Part shown: piece by piece, positions 1 through 9,611 of the stretch
Position numbering within the stretch: the stretch's first letter is position 1
Layout of the letters: every line of letters begins with the position of its first letter
Assembly: GCA_945893045.1 (NCBI GenBank)
Contig: CAMDEA010000003.1
Coordinates: 1-64,000 of the forward strand
Direction: 5' to 3'
DNA from: Planctomyces sp. SH-PL62
GTDB lineage: Bacteria; Planctomycetota; Planctomycetia; Planctomycetales; Planctomycetaceae
DNA: 64,000 nucleotides
Notes under the pieces: generated by a model
Database searches by the model: none
Seen by the model: the letters and a program-made list of their open reading frames with translations, nothing else
Told to the model about the DNA's origin: nothing
Made by a program: the position numbers and the translations under genes

Positions 1-256
1 ACCTGCTCCCGAACCGCTGGCATCAACAACTCGGATTTCACTTGTGGGACATCATCCATGATCGACTCCAGAAAGAGGTTCCGAACATTTTCAACCTCAT
101 TCTGACAACTCTGTATTCATCGCGCCAGGCAAAATTGGCACACCCATCGGCGTCATCACACCGACCATCACGATCAACGGCTTTGCGTTCGGCTCAAACG
201 GCACGCTCTACGCGCACGCCGGCAATAACATCTACACCATCAACCAGACCACCGCC

Positions 257-3200
257 GTGGCCACGCTGGTCGGTGCCACGGGGACGACCGGTATCGCCGA
301 CCTGGGTAGCTCAGCCGTCAACGTCAACGACGCTCCAATCAATTCGGTCCCGACCACGCAATCCACCAACGAAGACACCGCCCGCGTGTTTTCGGTTGGC
401 AACGGCAATCTGATTTCGATCACCGATGTGGACGCCGGGACCGCCTCGTTGCAGGTCACGTTGACCGGCGCAAATGGCGCGATCTCGTTGTCGGGAACCA
501 CCGGGCTGACCTTCACCGTCGGCGACGGTACGACCGACTCCACGATGACCTTCACCGGCACACTGACAAACATCAACGCCGCGCTCGCCGGCTTGAGTTT
601 TCTCTCTACGGCGAATTTCTTCGGCCCGGCCAGCCTCCAGATCACCACGAACGATCAAGGCAACACCGGCTCCGGCGGTGCGATGAGCGACAGCGACACG
701 ATCGGGATCAACGTCGCTTCCGTGAGCGATGCGCCGACGACGTCGAACAACTCGGTGACGACTTCCGAAGAAACGCCGTTCACGTTCGCGGCAGCCAACT
801 TCCCGTTCAGCGACGGCGATACCGGCGACACACTCCAGAGCGTAAGGATCACCGCGCTCCCCAGCGTCGGCACCCTGACACTCGGCGGAATCGCTGTCAC
901 GCTCAACCAAATCATCCCGACGGCCAGCCTCGGAACGCTCGCATTCACTCCCGCGCTGAATGGCAACGGCTCGCCCTACACGACGTTCGACTTTCAAGTC
1001 AGCGACGGCACCCTCTTCAGCACCTCGGCGACGATGACCGTCAACGTCACGCCAGTGAACGATCCGCCGACAACCTCGAACAACTCAGTCACAACCCCCG
1101 AAGACACCCCCATCACGTTCGCGACCGCCAGCTTCCCGTTCAGCGACGCCGATATCACCGACACCTTGCAGAGCGTGATGATCACCGCGCTCCCCGTCGT
1201 CGGCACGCTGACGCTCGGCGGAGTCGCCGTCACGCTCAACCAAATCATCCCGACAGCCAGCCTTGGAACGCTCGTGTTCACGCCCGCCTTGAACGCCAAC
1301 GGCTCCCCCTACACAACGTTCAACTTCCAAGTCAGCGACGGCACCGTCTTCAGCAGTTCGGCCACACTGACAGTGAATGTCACACCAGTCAACGATCCCC
1401 CCGTCGCGGATGACGAGACTTTCACCGTCGCCGAAGACGGCAGCGTGGTGATCGACGTGCTGCTCGGCGACACGGACCTCGATGGCGACTCACTGACGGT
1501 CACCGCGATCGACGGCACTCCGCTCAGCCTCGTTAGTCCGGTGACCATCGCCACCGGTGTTGTCAGCCTCAATGCGGACGGCACGCTGACCTTCACGCCC
1601 AACATGAACTTCCACGGCCCGGCCGCGTTTGATTACACGCTCAGCGACGGCAACGGCGGCAGCGACATCGGCAGCGTCAGCGGCAACGTCACGCCGGTGA
1701 ATGATCCCCCCGTCGCGGACGATGAGAGTTTCACGGTCGCGGAAGACGGCAGCGTGATCATCGACGTGCTGCTCGGCGACACGGACCTCGATGGCGATGC
1801 GTTGACTGTCACCGAGATCGACGGCACACCGCTCAGCCTCGGCAGTCCGGTGACGATCGCCACCGGTGTCGTGAGCCTCAACGCGGACGGCACGCTGACC
1901 TTCACTCCCAATGCCGACTTCAACGGACCGGCCGCGTTCGACTACACCGTCAGCGACGGCAACGGCGGCACCGACGTCGGCCACGTGAGCGGCAACGTCA
2001 CGCCGGTGAACGATCCCCCCGTCGCGGACGATGAGAGCTTCACCGTCGCGGAAGACGGCAGCGCGATCATCGACGTGCTGCTCGGCGACACCGATCTGGA
2101 TGGCGACTCGCTGAGCGTCACGGAGATCGACGGCACGCCGCTCAGCCTCGGCAGTCCGGTGACGATCGCCACCGGTCTCGTGAGCCTCAACGCGGACGGC
2201 ACGCTGACCTTTACCCCCAACGCGAACTTCAACGGCCCGGCCGCGTTCGACTACACCGTCAGCGACGGCAACGGCGGCACCGACGTCGGCCACGTCAGCG
2301 GGAACGTCACGCCGGTGAATGATCCCCCCGTCGCCGACGATGAGACGTTCACCGTCGCCGAAGACGGCAGCGTGGTGATCGACGTCATCACCGGCGACAC
2401 CGATCTGGATGGCGACACGCTGACCGTCACGGAGATTGACGGGACGCCGATTAGCCTCGGCAGTCCGGTGACGATCGCCACCGGTGTCGTGAGCCTCAAC
2501 GCCGACGGCACGCTGACCTTCACCCCCAACGCGAACTTCAACGGCCCGGCCGCGTTCGACTACACGGTGAGCGACGGCAACGGTGGCACCGACGTCGGCC
2601 ACGTCAGCGGCACGGTCACGCCGGTCAACGATCCCCCCGTCGCGGACGATGAGAGCTTCACGGTCGCGGAAGACGGCAGCGTGATCATCGACGTGCTGCT
2701 CGGCGACACGGACCTCGATGGCGATGCGTTGACTGTCACCGAGATCGACGGCACACCGATCTCGCTGGGCAGTCCGGTGACGAGCGCCACCGGCCTCGTG
2801 AGCCTCAACGCCGACGGCACGCTGACGTTCACGCCCAACGCGAACTTCCACGGCCCGGCCGCGTTCGACTACACGGTGAGCGACGGCAACGGCGGCACTG
2901 ACAGCGGCCACGTCAGCGGCAACGTCACGCCGGTGAATGATCCCCCCGTTGCCGACGACGAGACGTTCACCGTCGCCGAAGACGGCAGCGTGGTGATCGA
3001 CGTGTTGACCGGCGACACCGACCTGGACGGCGACACGTTGAGCGTCAGCGCGATCGACGGCACACCGATCTCGCTGGGCAGTCCGGTGACGATCGCCACA
3101 GGTGTTGTCAGCCTCAATGCTGACGGCACGCTGACCTTCACGCCCAACGTGAACTTCAACGGTCCGGCCGCGTTTGACTACACCGTCAGCGACGGCAACG

Positions 3201-6200
3201 GCGGCACAGACATCGGCAACGTTAGCGGGAACGTCACGCCGGTGAATGATCCCCCCGTCGCCGACGATGAGACTTTCACTGTCGCCGAAGACGGCAGCGT
3301 GGTGATCGACGTGTTGACGGGCGACACCGATCTGGACGGCGACACGCTGGCCGTGACCGAGATCGACGGCACGCCGCTCAGCCTCGGCAGTCCGGTGACG
3401 ATCGCCACCGGTGTTGTCAGCCTCAATGCGGACGGCACGCTGACGTTTACCCCCAACGCGAACTTCAACGGCCCGGCCGCGTTCGACTACACCGTCAGCG
3501 ACGGTAACGGCGGCACCGACGTCGGCCACGTGAGCGGGACCGTCACGCCGGTGAATGATCCGCCGGTCGCGGACGATGAGAGCTTCACCGTCGCGGAAGA
3601 CGGCAGCGTGGTGATCGACGTCATCACCGGCGACACCGATCTGGACGGTGACACGCTGACCGTCACCGACATCGACGGCACACCGATCTCGCTGGGCAGT
3701 CCGGTGACGATCGCCACCGGCGTCGTCAACCTCAACGCTGACGGCACGCTGACGTTCACGCCCAACGCGAACTTCAACGGTCCGGCCGCGTTCGACTACA
3801 CCGTCAGCGACGGTAACGGCGGCACCGACGTCGGCCACGTGAGCGGCAACGTCGCGCCGGTGAATGACTCGCCGGTTGCTCGCGATAACGACTATGTGGC
3901 GGCTGAGGACACGGCGGTATTCGGGAATGTGCTCGCCGACAATACGGGGGCCGGTGTTGATTCGGATGTCGATGGGGATTCTCTGAGTGTCACGACGACG
4001 CCGATTGTGGACGTAACGAATGGTCTGCTCGGTCTGGCCGGAGACGGCAGCTTCACATACACGCCAAATCTGGGCTTCAATGGAATCGACTCGTTCACTT
4101 ACGAGATTCGCGATCTCGGCGGGCTGACCTCCACCGCGGTCGTGACGATCGCGGTCGGGGCCGTCAACGATCCGCCGGTTGCGGACGACGAGACTTTCAC
4201 GGTTGCAGAGGAAGGCTCGGTCATCATTCCCGTACTGAATGGCGACTCGGATCTCGACGGCGATGCGCTGACTGTCACGCACATCGACGGCTTGCCGATC
4301 AGCATTGGTAGTCCGGTGACGATCGCCACCGGCACCGTGAGCCTCAACGCGGACGGTACACTGACCTTTACTCCCAACACGAATTTCAACGGTCCGGTGG
4401 CCTTCGACTACACGGTCAGCGACGGCAATGGTGGGACGGATGTCGGCAATGTCAGTGGCAATGTCACGCCGACGACGGTCAGCGTGATGAAGTCGCTGTT
4501 TGACTCGTCCGATCCGATCACGGTCGGCAGCAACGTGACGATTGGCGAGGAACTGTGCTTTGCGTTGTTCGTCACGATGTCCGAGGGGAACTCGACGGAT
4601 TTGATTCTGACCGAGCTCTTGCCTGACGGTTTGCGGTATGACTCGTGGACGTTGATCACGAGCGTGGCCGCGTCGAACGGATTGCTGAGCGGCGACTTCA
4701 ACGGCAGCGTGCCGGCACCGAGTGTTTCCGGCGGCACGTTTGACGGTGAGGATGTGAGCTTCACGTTCGGAATGATCACGGTCGCCACGGATGGCGTCGC
4801 GACCAATGACTCATTCGTGTTGCTGGTGCATGCTTTTGTCAGCGATGTGCCTAGCAACCACACTCCGCTCGCGGGACAGCCGACGCTGACAAACCTCGTG
4901 ACCGCCGATGTCTCGAACCCACAGCCACCGGTCAGTTCGAATCCGTTCGACGTCACCGTCGTCGAGCCGGATTTGTCGGTCACGATCGACAACGGGGTGG
5001 CGACGCTGACCGCCGGGCAGACGGCGAGCTACTCGATCACGATCGCCAACGACGGCGACAGTCTGGCGACCGGCCTGGTTCTCAGCGGTTCACTGCCGTT
5101 GGACCGAGTCACGTTTGTTGCGAGCGACGACGCGGCGAACTTCAGCCTCGACGGCAGCGGGAATTTCACTTGGACACCCGCCGTTGGCAGTCTCGCACCG
5201 AGCGGCACGCTGACGCTGTTGCTGACCGTGCAGGTCAACAGTTCTCTGGCCAGCGGCATCAGCGACGTCACGATCCCAGTGAGCGTGACGCACGGCAACA
5301 TCGAACCGACTCCCATCAACAACATCGCGGCCGACATGGATTCGCTGGAAGCTGCTCCCGATCTGCGGTTGACGAAGACCGACTTCACGAACTCGATCAG
5401 TCCGGGTCAAGGCTCGGTCTATACGCTCAACGTCGGCAACTTCGGAACGCAAGAAGCGACGAACGTGATTGTCACCGAGTCGATTCCGATCGGCGCGACG
5501 TTTAATCCCGCGCTCAGTGATCCCGCTTGGACGAATGTCGGAGGGGGCATCTATCAGTATTCGATTCTCAGTCTGCCGGCCGGAGCAGCGTTTAACGTCA
5601 ACTTCTCGGTGCTGATCGACAACCCCACGCTCGCGGGACTGGTTCAGATCATCAACATCGCGAGCATTGCTGACGACGGCACGAACGGCTCGGACCTCGA
5701 TCCGACGGACAACTCCGCGACGGACACCAACAACCTCGACGCTCTGCCGATGTACGACGTCGGTATCAACGACTTGCAACTCTCGGCGTTCCCCGGCGAG
5801 TCGCTGACCTACTATGTCAACTTCAACAACTACGGCCTTCAGAACGGCACCGGAGTCGTCGTCTCGGCCAGCTTCCCGACGGCGATTCTTACCAATGTCG
5901 TCGCCTCAAACGGCGGCATCGTTGATGCGATGGCGGGCACGATCACTTGGAACGTCGGCACGCTGTCGGCGAACGATCCGCGCACGTTGACGGTCACCGC
6001 CGAAGTGCGCGCAACGACGTCGTCCGGCGCGACCGACTTCACGCTCACCGCGGCGATCATCGACGACGGTGCGAACGGCCCCGACCCAGATCTCAGTGAC
6101 AACAGTGCGGCGGACACCGACGCGCTCGATGCGCAACCCGATTACGCCGTCACGATCGACGACGGCTCGACGTTCGTGCGACCCGGCGATCCGTTGATGT

Positions 6201-7039
6201 ACACGATCAACGTCGCCAACAACGGCAACCAGGACGGCAACGGTGTTGTCGTGACCGTAAGTTTCCCAACCGCCGCATTGGAAAACGTCGTTGCATCGAA
6301 CGGGGGAATTGTGGACGCGGTCGCCGGCACGATCACTTGGAACCTTGGCAACCTCGCGGCCAGCGACTCGACGATGCTGACGGTCGACACACGAATTCGC
6401 GGCAGCATCAGCTCGCAAACATCGTCCATCACGCTGACCGCGACTGTCACGGACAATTGTCTGAACGGTCCCGATCCAACGCCGTTGAACAATCTTGGTC
6501 GCGATCTCGACAGCTTCCAGTTCTATGCCTTCGACAGCTTCCACGACTGGAAGGACATGCGAGTCGCCTGGCTGATGCCGCAATCGCAAACGGTCGGCCG
6601 AGCACTCTCACCGCTGCCGGTCGATCCGGTCTTCAGCGGCTTGACCGAGCCGGGGAGCACGCTGGTCGCTCGCATTTACGGTTCGGACGGCCGGTTGCTC
6701 GGTGACCGCCAGGTCGTCGCCGATGCGGGAGGCAACTGGATGGTCACGTTCCCCAACATGATCATCTACGAGCAACCACACCGCATGGAGATCATCGTCA
6801 CTCCGGCGATCAGCAACGTCGCGCACGAGAACGGCTTCAATCTCCGCCGCTACTTCCATCCGGCCATCCACGCCGGACTGGTCATGACCGAATCGCTGAG
6901 CGTCGCGGGGGTCTTTCGCAACCGAGCCTTCAACATCGTTGAAGCTCAGCACTCGGCCAACACGCACCCGCTTGGTTTCCAGTGGTACTCGCACGCCTAC
7001 GAGCTGAACGCGGCGTCGTCGAACATCTCGCAGATGTGA
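257..7039 (+). CDS. Giant cadherin-like / DUF11 repeat surface protein (5' end unresolved)
   Basis: This is the C-terminal part of a very large exported or cell-surface protein, 2260 residues from the GTG at 257. It starts with a beta-propeller-like stretch. Two ~110-residue repeats (nt ~736-1395) follow, then eight almost identical 103-residue cadherin-like repeats (nt ~1396-3867), each opening with PVNDPPVADD and containing DTDLDGD, a likely Ca-binding motif. One diverged and one further repeat come next, then five DUF11-like domains (nt ~4480-6520). The C-terminal ~170 residues are of a type I associate with planctomycete surface proteins. The start is unsafe: the frame is open back to 62 and the residues encoded at ~120-256 fit a coding region, but a TGA at 59-61 blocks it. 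The true N-terminus is therefore probably upstream, with a frameshift, a nonsense mutation or an assembly error. Adhesion or surface-layer function is inferred. Confidence 0.85.
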   Translation: MATLVGATGTTGIADLGSSAVNVNDAPINSVPTTQSTNEDTARVFSVGNGNLISITDVDAGTASLQVTLTGANGAISLSGTTGLTFTVGDGTTDSTMTFTGTLTNINAALAGLSFLSTANFFGPASLQITTNDQGNTGSGGAMSDSDTIGINVASVSDAPTTSNNSVTTSEETPFTFAAANFPFSDGDTGDTLQSVRITALPSVGTLTLGGIAVTLNQIIPTASLGTLAFTPALNGNGSPYTTFDFQVSDGTLFSTSATMTVNVTPVNDPPTTSNNSVTTPEDTPITFATASFPFSDADITDTLQSVMITALPVVGTLTLGGVAVTLNQIIPTASLGTLVFTPALNANGSPYTTFNFQVSDGTVFSSSATLTVNVTPVNDPPVADDETFTVAEDGSVVIDVLLGDTDLDGDSLTVTAIDGTPLSLVSPVTIATGVVSLNADGTLTFTPNMNFHGPAAFDYTLSDGNGGSDIGSVSGNVTPVNDPPVADDESFTVAEDGSVIIDVLLGDTDLDGDALTVTEIDGTPLSLGSPVTIATGVVSLNADGTLTFTPNADFNGPAAFDYTVSDGNGGTDVGHVSGNVTPVNDPPVADDESFTVAEDGSAIIDVLLGDTDLDGDSLSVTEIDGTPLSLGSPVTIATGLVSLNADGTLTFTPNANFNGPAAFDYTVSDGNGGTDVGHVSGNVTPVNDPPVADDETFTVAEDGSVVIDVITGDTDLDGDTLTVTEIDGTPISLGSPVTIATGVVSLNADGTLTFTPNANFNGPAAFDYTVSDGNGGTDVGHVSGTVTPVNDPPVADDESFTVAEDGSVIIDVLLGDTDLDGDALTVTEIDGTPISLGSPVTSATGLVSLNADGTLTFTPNANFHGPAAFDYTVSDGNGGTDSGHVSGNVTPVNDPPVADDETFTVAEDGSVVIDVLTGDTDLDGDTLSVSAIDGTPISLGSPVTIATGVVSLNADGTLTFTPNVNFNGPAAFDYTVSDGNGGTDIGNVSGNVTPVNDPPVADDETFTVAEDGSVVIDVLTGDTDLDGDTLAVTEIDGTPLSLGSPVTIATGVVSLNADGTLTFTPNANFNGPAAFDYTVSDGNGGTDVGHVSGTVTPVNDPPVADDESFTVAEDGSVVIDVITGDTDLDGDTLTVTDIDGTPISLGSPVTIATGVVNLNADGTLTFTPNANFNGPAAFDYTVSDGNGGTDVGHVSGNVAPVNDSPVARDNDYVAAEDTAVFGNVLADNTGAGVDSDVDGDSLSVTTTPIVDVTNGLLGLAGDGSFTYTPNLGFNGIDSFTYEIRDLGGLTSTAVVTIAVGAVNDPPVADDETFTVAEEGSVIIPVLNGDSDLDGDALTVTHIDGLPISIGSPVTIATGTVSLNADGTLTFTPNTNFNGPVAFDYTVSDGNGGTDVGNVSGNVTPTTVSVMKSLFDSSDPITVGSNVTIGEELCFALFVTMSEGNSTDLILTELLPDGLRYDSWTLITSVAASNGLLSGDFNGSVPAPSVSGGTFDGEDVSFTFGMITVATDGVATNDSFVLLVHAFVSDVPSNHTPLAGQPTLTNLVTADVSNPQPPVSSNPFDVTVVEPDLSVTIDNGVATLTAGQTASYSITIANDGDSLATGLVLSGSLPLDRVTFVASDDAANFSLDGSGNFTWTPAVGSLAPSGTLTLLLTVQVNSSLASGISDVTIPVSVTHGNIEPTPINNIAADMDSLEAAPDLRLTKTDFTNSISPGQGSVYTLNVGNFGTQEATNVIVTESIPIGATFNPALSDPAWTNVGGGIYQYSILSLPAGAAFNVNFSVLIDNPTLAGLVQIINIASIADDGTNGSDLDPTDNSATDTNNLDALPMYDVGINDLQLSAFPGESLTYYVNFNNYGLQNGTGVVVSASFPTAILTNVVASNGGIVDAMAGTITWNVGTLSANDPRTLTVTAEVRATTSSGATDFTLTAAIIDDGANGPDPDLSDNSAADTDALDAQPDYAVTIDDGSTFVRPGDPLMYTINVANNGNQDGNGVVVTVSFPTAALENVVASNGGIVDAVAGTITWNLGNLAASDSTMLTVDTRIRGSISSQTSSITLTATVTDNCLNGPDPTPLNNLGRDLDSFQFYAFDSFHDWKDMRVAWLMPQSQTVGRALSPLPVDPVFSGLTEPGSTLVARIYGSDGRLLGDRQVVADAGGNWMVTFPNMIIYEQPHRMEIIVTPAISNVAHENGFNLRRYFHPAIHAGLVMTESLSVAGVFRNRAFNIVEAQHSANTHPLGFQWYSHAYELNAASSNISQM
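1396..3867 (+). repeat. Eight tandem 309-bp repeats inside the surface-protein gene
   Basis: The 309-bp period is seen at nucleotide and protein level. Each unit encodes one 103-residue cadherin-like domain. Units differ by only a few residues (DVLLG, DVITG or DVLTG; DET or DES). Such high identity suggests recent duplication or gene conversion, and the locus is prone to length variation and to assembly collapse. Confidence 0.9.
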
Positions 7040-7414
7040 CGCGAATTGTCTCGCCCCCATCCAGCTTGTCTGGATGGAGCGACCGATGGCGTGCTAGCGA
7101 CGACGTCTGTCCGTTCATTTTCTGAGACCCCATCCGCCTTGTGCGGATGGTGAAAAAGAGGATTGAATTAGGAACGTCGAAGTATCTGATTCACCATCCG
7201 CACGAGGCGGATGGGGTCTGACAACAGCTTGAGGATCTGCTGATTTAGCTCGCCATCTTTCGCTCCATCGACGCGAGGTCGATGGGGGCGTGGTGTGAAT
7301 CCGTCGCCGGTGCAAAGCGCGTCGTACATCTGAATAACTTTGCCGATCTGCAAAACGCCTTGACCCTTTGACGGCGGCTGGCCTATACGGCCGCGCGAGG
7401 AGATCCAGGCTTCC
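7040..7414. other. Intergenic region with hairpin repeats
   Basis: No gene is seen. The region holds a single hairpin (7057-7077, stem CCATCCAG with loop CTTGT) and a nested inverted repeat (7125-7219). The last ~25 bases carry an AGGAG ribosome site for the permease that follows. Confidence 0.6.
7125..7219. repeat. Nested palindrome, CATCCGC family
   Basis: Two 30-base arms (7125-7154 and 7190-7219) are inverted copies, with one or two mismatches. Each arm is itself a hairpin of CATCCGC and GCGGATG around a short loop. The architecture matches the GTAG-headed elements elsewhere in the window. Confidence 0.7.
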
Positions 7415-8590
7415 ATGCGGTTGTTACAGCGTTACATCTTGTTCGAATTGCTGCGTGTGTTTGGCTTCGTGCTGAGCATCTTGACGGTGCTGCTGGTGTT
7501 TCTCGGCGTGTTTCGCGAAGTCAGCGAAACCAGCCTGGGCCCGCTGCAAGTCTTGCAGGTGTTGCCTTACATCATCCCCAGCTTATTGCCCTACACGATT
7601 CCGGCGACGTTGTTGCTGAGCGTGTGTGTGGTCTACGGCCGCATGGCGGGCGATCAAGAAGTCACGGCGGCGAAGGCGGCGGGGATCAGCGTGATGTCGC
7701 TGCTGGCTCCGTCGTTCATGGTCGGCGCGGTCATGGCCGTCTGCTCGTTGATGCTGACCGATCAGGTCATTCCCTGGGCTGAGTCGAACTTTCAGCGGAT
7801 CGTCACCGCCGCGATGAAAGACATCCTGCTCGATACGTTGCGGATGCAGCATCAAATCACCGTCGGCTCGTATTCGATCTCGGTCCGCGAAGTCCGCGGC
7901 GACAAGCTGATCTGGCCCACGTTTCGATTTGCGCCCAATGGCAAGCGGCCGATCACCGCGCGCGCCCAAGAGGCGGAGCTGATCAAGTTTGACTTTGAGC
8001 ACCAGCAGATCATCGTGCGATTCCGTCGCACGCAACTCGATTTGCCGAATCAAGGCCGGCAGTGGGCCGAGGAATTCGAGCATCCCTTTCCGTTGCAGAT
8101 GGGCAATCAAATTCCCAAAGCGCGGCATACCAGCGTGGAGGAATTACAAAGCACGCTGACGGCTTTGGACGCGCAACAGAAAGACCTGCACGCAAAACGT
8201 GAGCTGGAAGCCGCGTTCGCACTCGCGACCGGAGACTTCGCCGTACTTCAGAACGGCAAAATCAAAACGTTCGACACGCTGTTGCGCGGGAACCGCTACA
8301 GGTACAACGGCGCGCGAACTGAGGTGCAGCTCCGCTTCGCGATGGCGTGCAGTTGTTTCTTCTTCGTGCTGGTGGGCAGCCCGTTCGCCGTGCTGCAAGC
8401 CAAGCGGCAATTCTTGACCAACTTCTTCGTGTGCTTCGTACCGATTCTGTTGATCTATTACCCGCTCGTGCTGCTGGCGAAGAACCTGTCGGCCACGGGC
8501 ACCACGGACCCCGTCTGGGCCATGTGGATCGGCAACGCCCTCACCGGGGTGATCGGCCTCTTTGTGTTGAAGCGTGTCGCTCAGCATTGA
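7415..8590 (+). CDS. LptF/LptG-family permease (YjgP/YjgQ)
   Basis: A 391-residue inner-membrane protein of the LptF/LptG family, which forms the transmembrane part of the LptB2FG transporter that extracts lipopolysaccharide for export. The N-terminus has the family pattern: a cytoplasmic start (MRLLQRYILFE), TM1, a second TM around residues 50-75, the GDQEV coupling region near residue 79 and a TM pair near residues 95-115. A periplasmic jellyroll (about 120-285) and three C-terminal TMs follow. AGGAG lies ~14 nt upstream of the ATG. The 3' end overlaps the convergent CitG-like gene by 10 bp. A KdsD-like gene and an LptA/LptC-like gene lie ~10 kb away, which supports an LPS-type outer membrane. 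I cannot separate LptF from LptG. Confidence 0.85.
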   Translation: MRLLQRYILFELLRVFGFVLSILTVLLVFLGVFREVSETSLGPLQVLQVLPYIIPSLLPYTIPATLLLSVCVVYGRMAGDQEVTAAKAAGISVMSLLAPSFMVGAVMAVCSLMLTDQVIPWAESNFQRIVTAAMKDILLDTLRMQHQITVGSYSISVREVRGDKLIWPTFRFAPNGKRPITARAQEAELIKFDFEHQQIIVRFRRTQLDLPNQGRQWAEEFEHPFPLQMGNQIPKARHTSVEELQSTLTALDAQQKDLHAKRELEAAFALATGDFAVLQNGKIKTFDTLLRGNRYRYNGARTEVQLRFAMACSCFFFVLVGSPFAVLQAKRQFLTNFFVCFVPILLIYYPLVLLAKNLSATGTTDPVWAMWIGNALTGVIGLFVLKRVAQH

Positions 8591-9465
8591 GCCGAGATCA
8601 TTCCCTCGCGAATCGCGGCGAACAGACAGGCTGCGACCAGATCGGCGGTCGTGCCTGGATTCCGGCGATGCCCGTCCGCTCGCAGCCAATGATCGAACTC
8701 GATCAAGCACTCGCCTCGCATGTCCGATGCGAGCGGCAGCCCCGCGAGTACTTGCAAACAATGCCGAGCACGACGCGAGGCTTCTTGAGCCACTTCCGCT
8801 CCGCACTTACGAGCGATCAGCGTATCAGGATGCTCGGCCATGAGCCGCAGTTGCAGTTCGATGATCGCCGCTTCCCAATGCGGTGCGAAGTCACTGCCGA
8901 TGGAGGCCAGAAACGGAGCGCCTTCCTGCAAGACCCAGGCAAAACCGTTGGCGTACTGTGCCGCGATACTGTCGCGCTCGGCGGCCAGCGTCATGACTTC
9001 CAGCAGCGTTCCGGTCGGCTCGTCAGCGACATCTTCGCTCGCGGAAGTGCCGAGTCCTCCGGGCTGAGCCAATCGAATCGCGCGATACACCCAGGCCGCA
9101 TCTTCGCGAGTCAACCGGCCGAGCACGTTGCCGATGCCGTCGCGCAGTGGCCGATCCCGCGGCACCGCCGCCAGCGGCGCGAGCAACAACACGATCCCCA
9201 AATTCGTGTTGGACGTGACGACCGCGCGCGTCGCCTCGATGGCTTGAAAGATCGTGCGACCAACTCCCACATCAACCGCGTGAGCCAACACCGGAGCGAT
9301 CACTTCGGCCGAACGCACGAAATCCTCAAACGTCAAATCGGGAAACGCCGCGCGCGGATGCACATTTCCAGGCTTCGCGGCCGATGCTTCCAAAACGCAG
9401 GCCAGACGAATCGCCTCCGCCAAATGTGTGTCAGCATCAAACTCAGCGAGCGGTGAAACAGACAT
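8581..9465 (-). CDS. CitG/MdcB-like triphosphoribosyl-dephospho-CoA synthase family protein
   Basis: A 294-residue protein with hallmark family motifs: KPGNVHP near residue 32, a GIGN stretch, GLGTSASED and a C-terminal NPGTTADLVAA. The family transfers a phosphoribosyl-type prosthetic precursor from ATP to dephospho-CoA (CitG, MdcB). No citrate lyase or malonate decarboxylase gene is nearby, so that substrate is doubtful here. CitG-like proteins also occur beside tetrahydromethanopterin C1-transfer genes in some bacteria, and planctomycetes use that cofactor, so a cofactor role is possible (inference). The gene is transcribed away from the GH57 gene and is convergent with the LptF-like gene. 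Confidence 0.75.
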   Translation of the reverse strand: MSVSPLAEFDADTHLAEAIRLACVLEASAAKPGNVHPRAAFPDLTFEDFVRSAEVIAPVLAHAVDVGVGRTIFQAIEATRAVVTSNTNLGIVLLLAPLAAVPRDRPLRDGIGNVLGRLTREDAAWVYRAIRLAQPGGLGTSASEDVADEPTGTLLEVMTLAAERDSIAAQYANGFAWVLQEGAPFLASIGSDFAPHWEAAIIELQLRLMAEHPDTLIARKCGAEVAQEASRRARHCLQVLAGLPLASDMRGECLIEFDHWLRADGHRRNPGTTADLVAACLFAAIREGMISAQC

Positions 9466-9611
9466 AGGCGGCGGTTCTCGTCTTTGAAAGTTTGAGCGGC
9501 ATCGTAAAAGGCTGACAGCACTCGGCCAACTCGTTCGTCGTCAGCCGCTGGATTCCCTAGTATTCCGCCAACTGAATCGCAGGACCAATCTGCTTTGACG
9601 ATGGAGCATTC

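Noticed and set aside
1490-4282. 930-residue minus-strand open frame
   Set aside because: Lies antisense to the 309-bp repeats; its length comes from repeating a stop-free frame, and the translation is a low-complexity Arg/Asp/Val mosaic.
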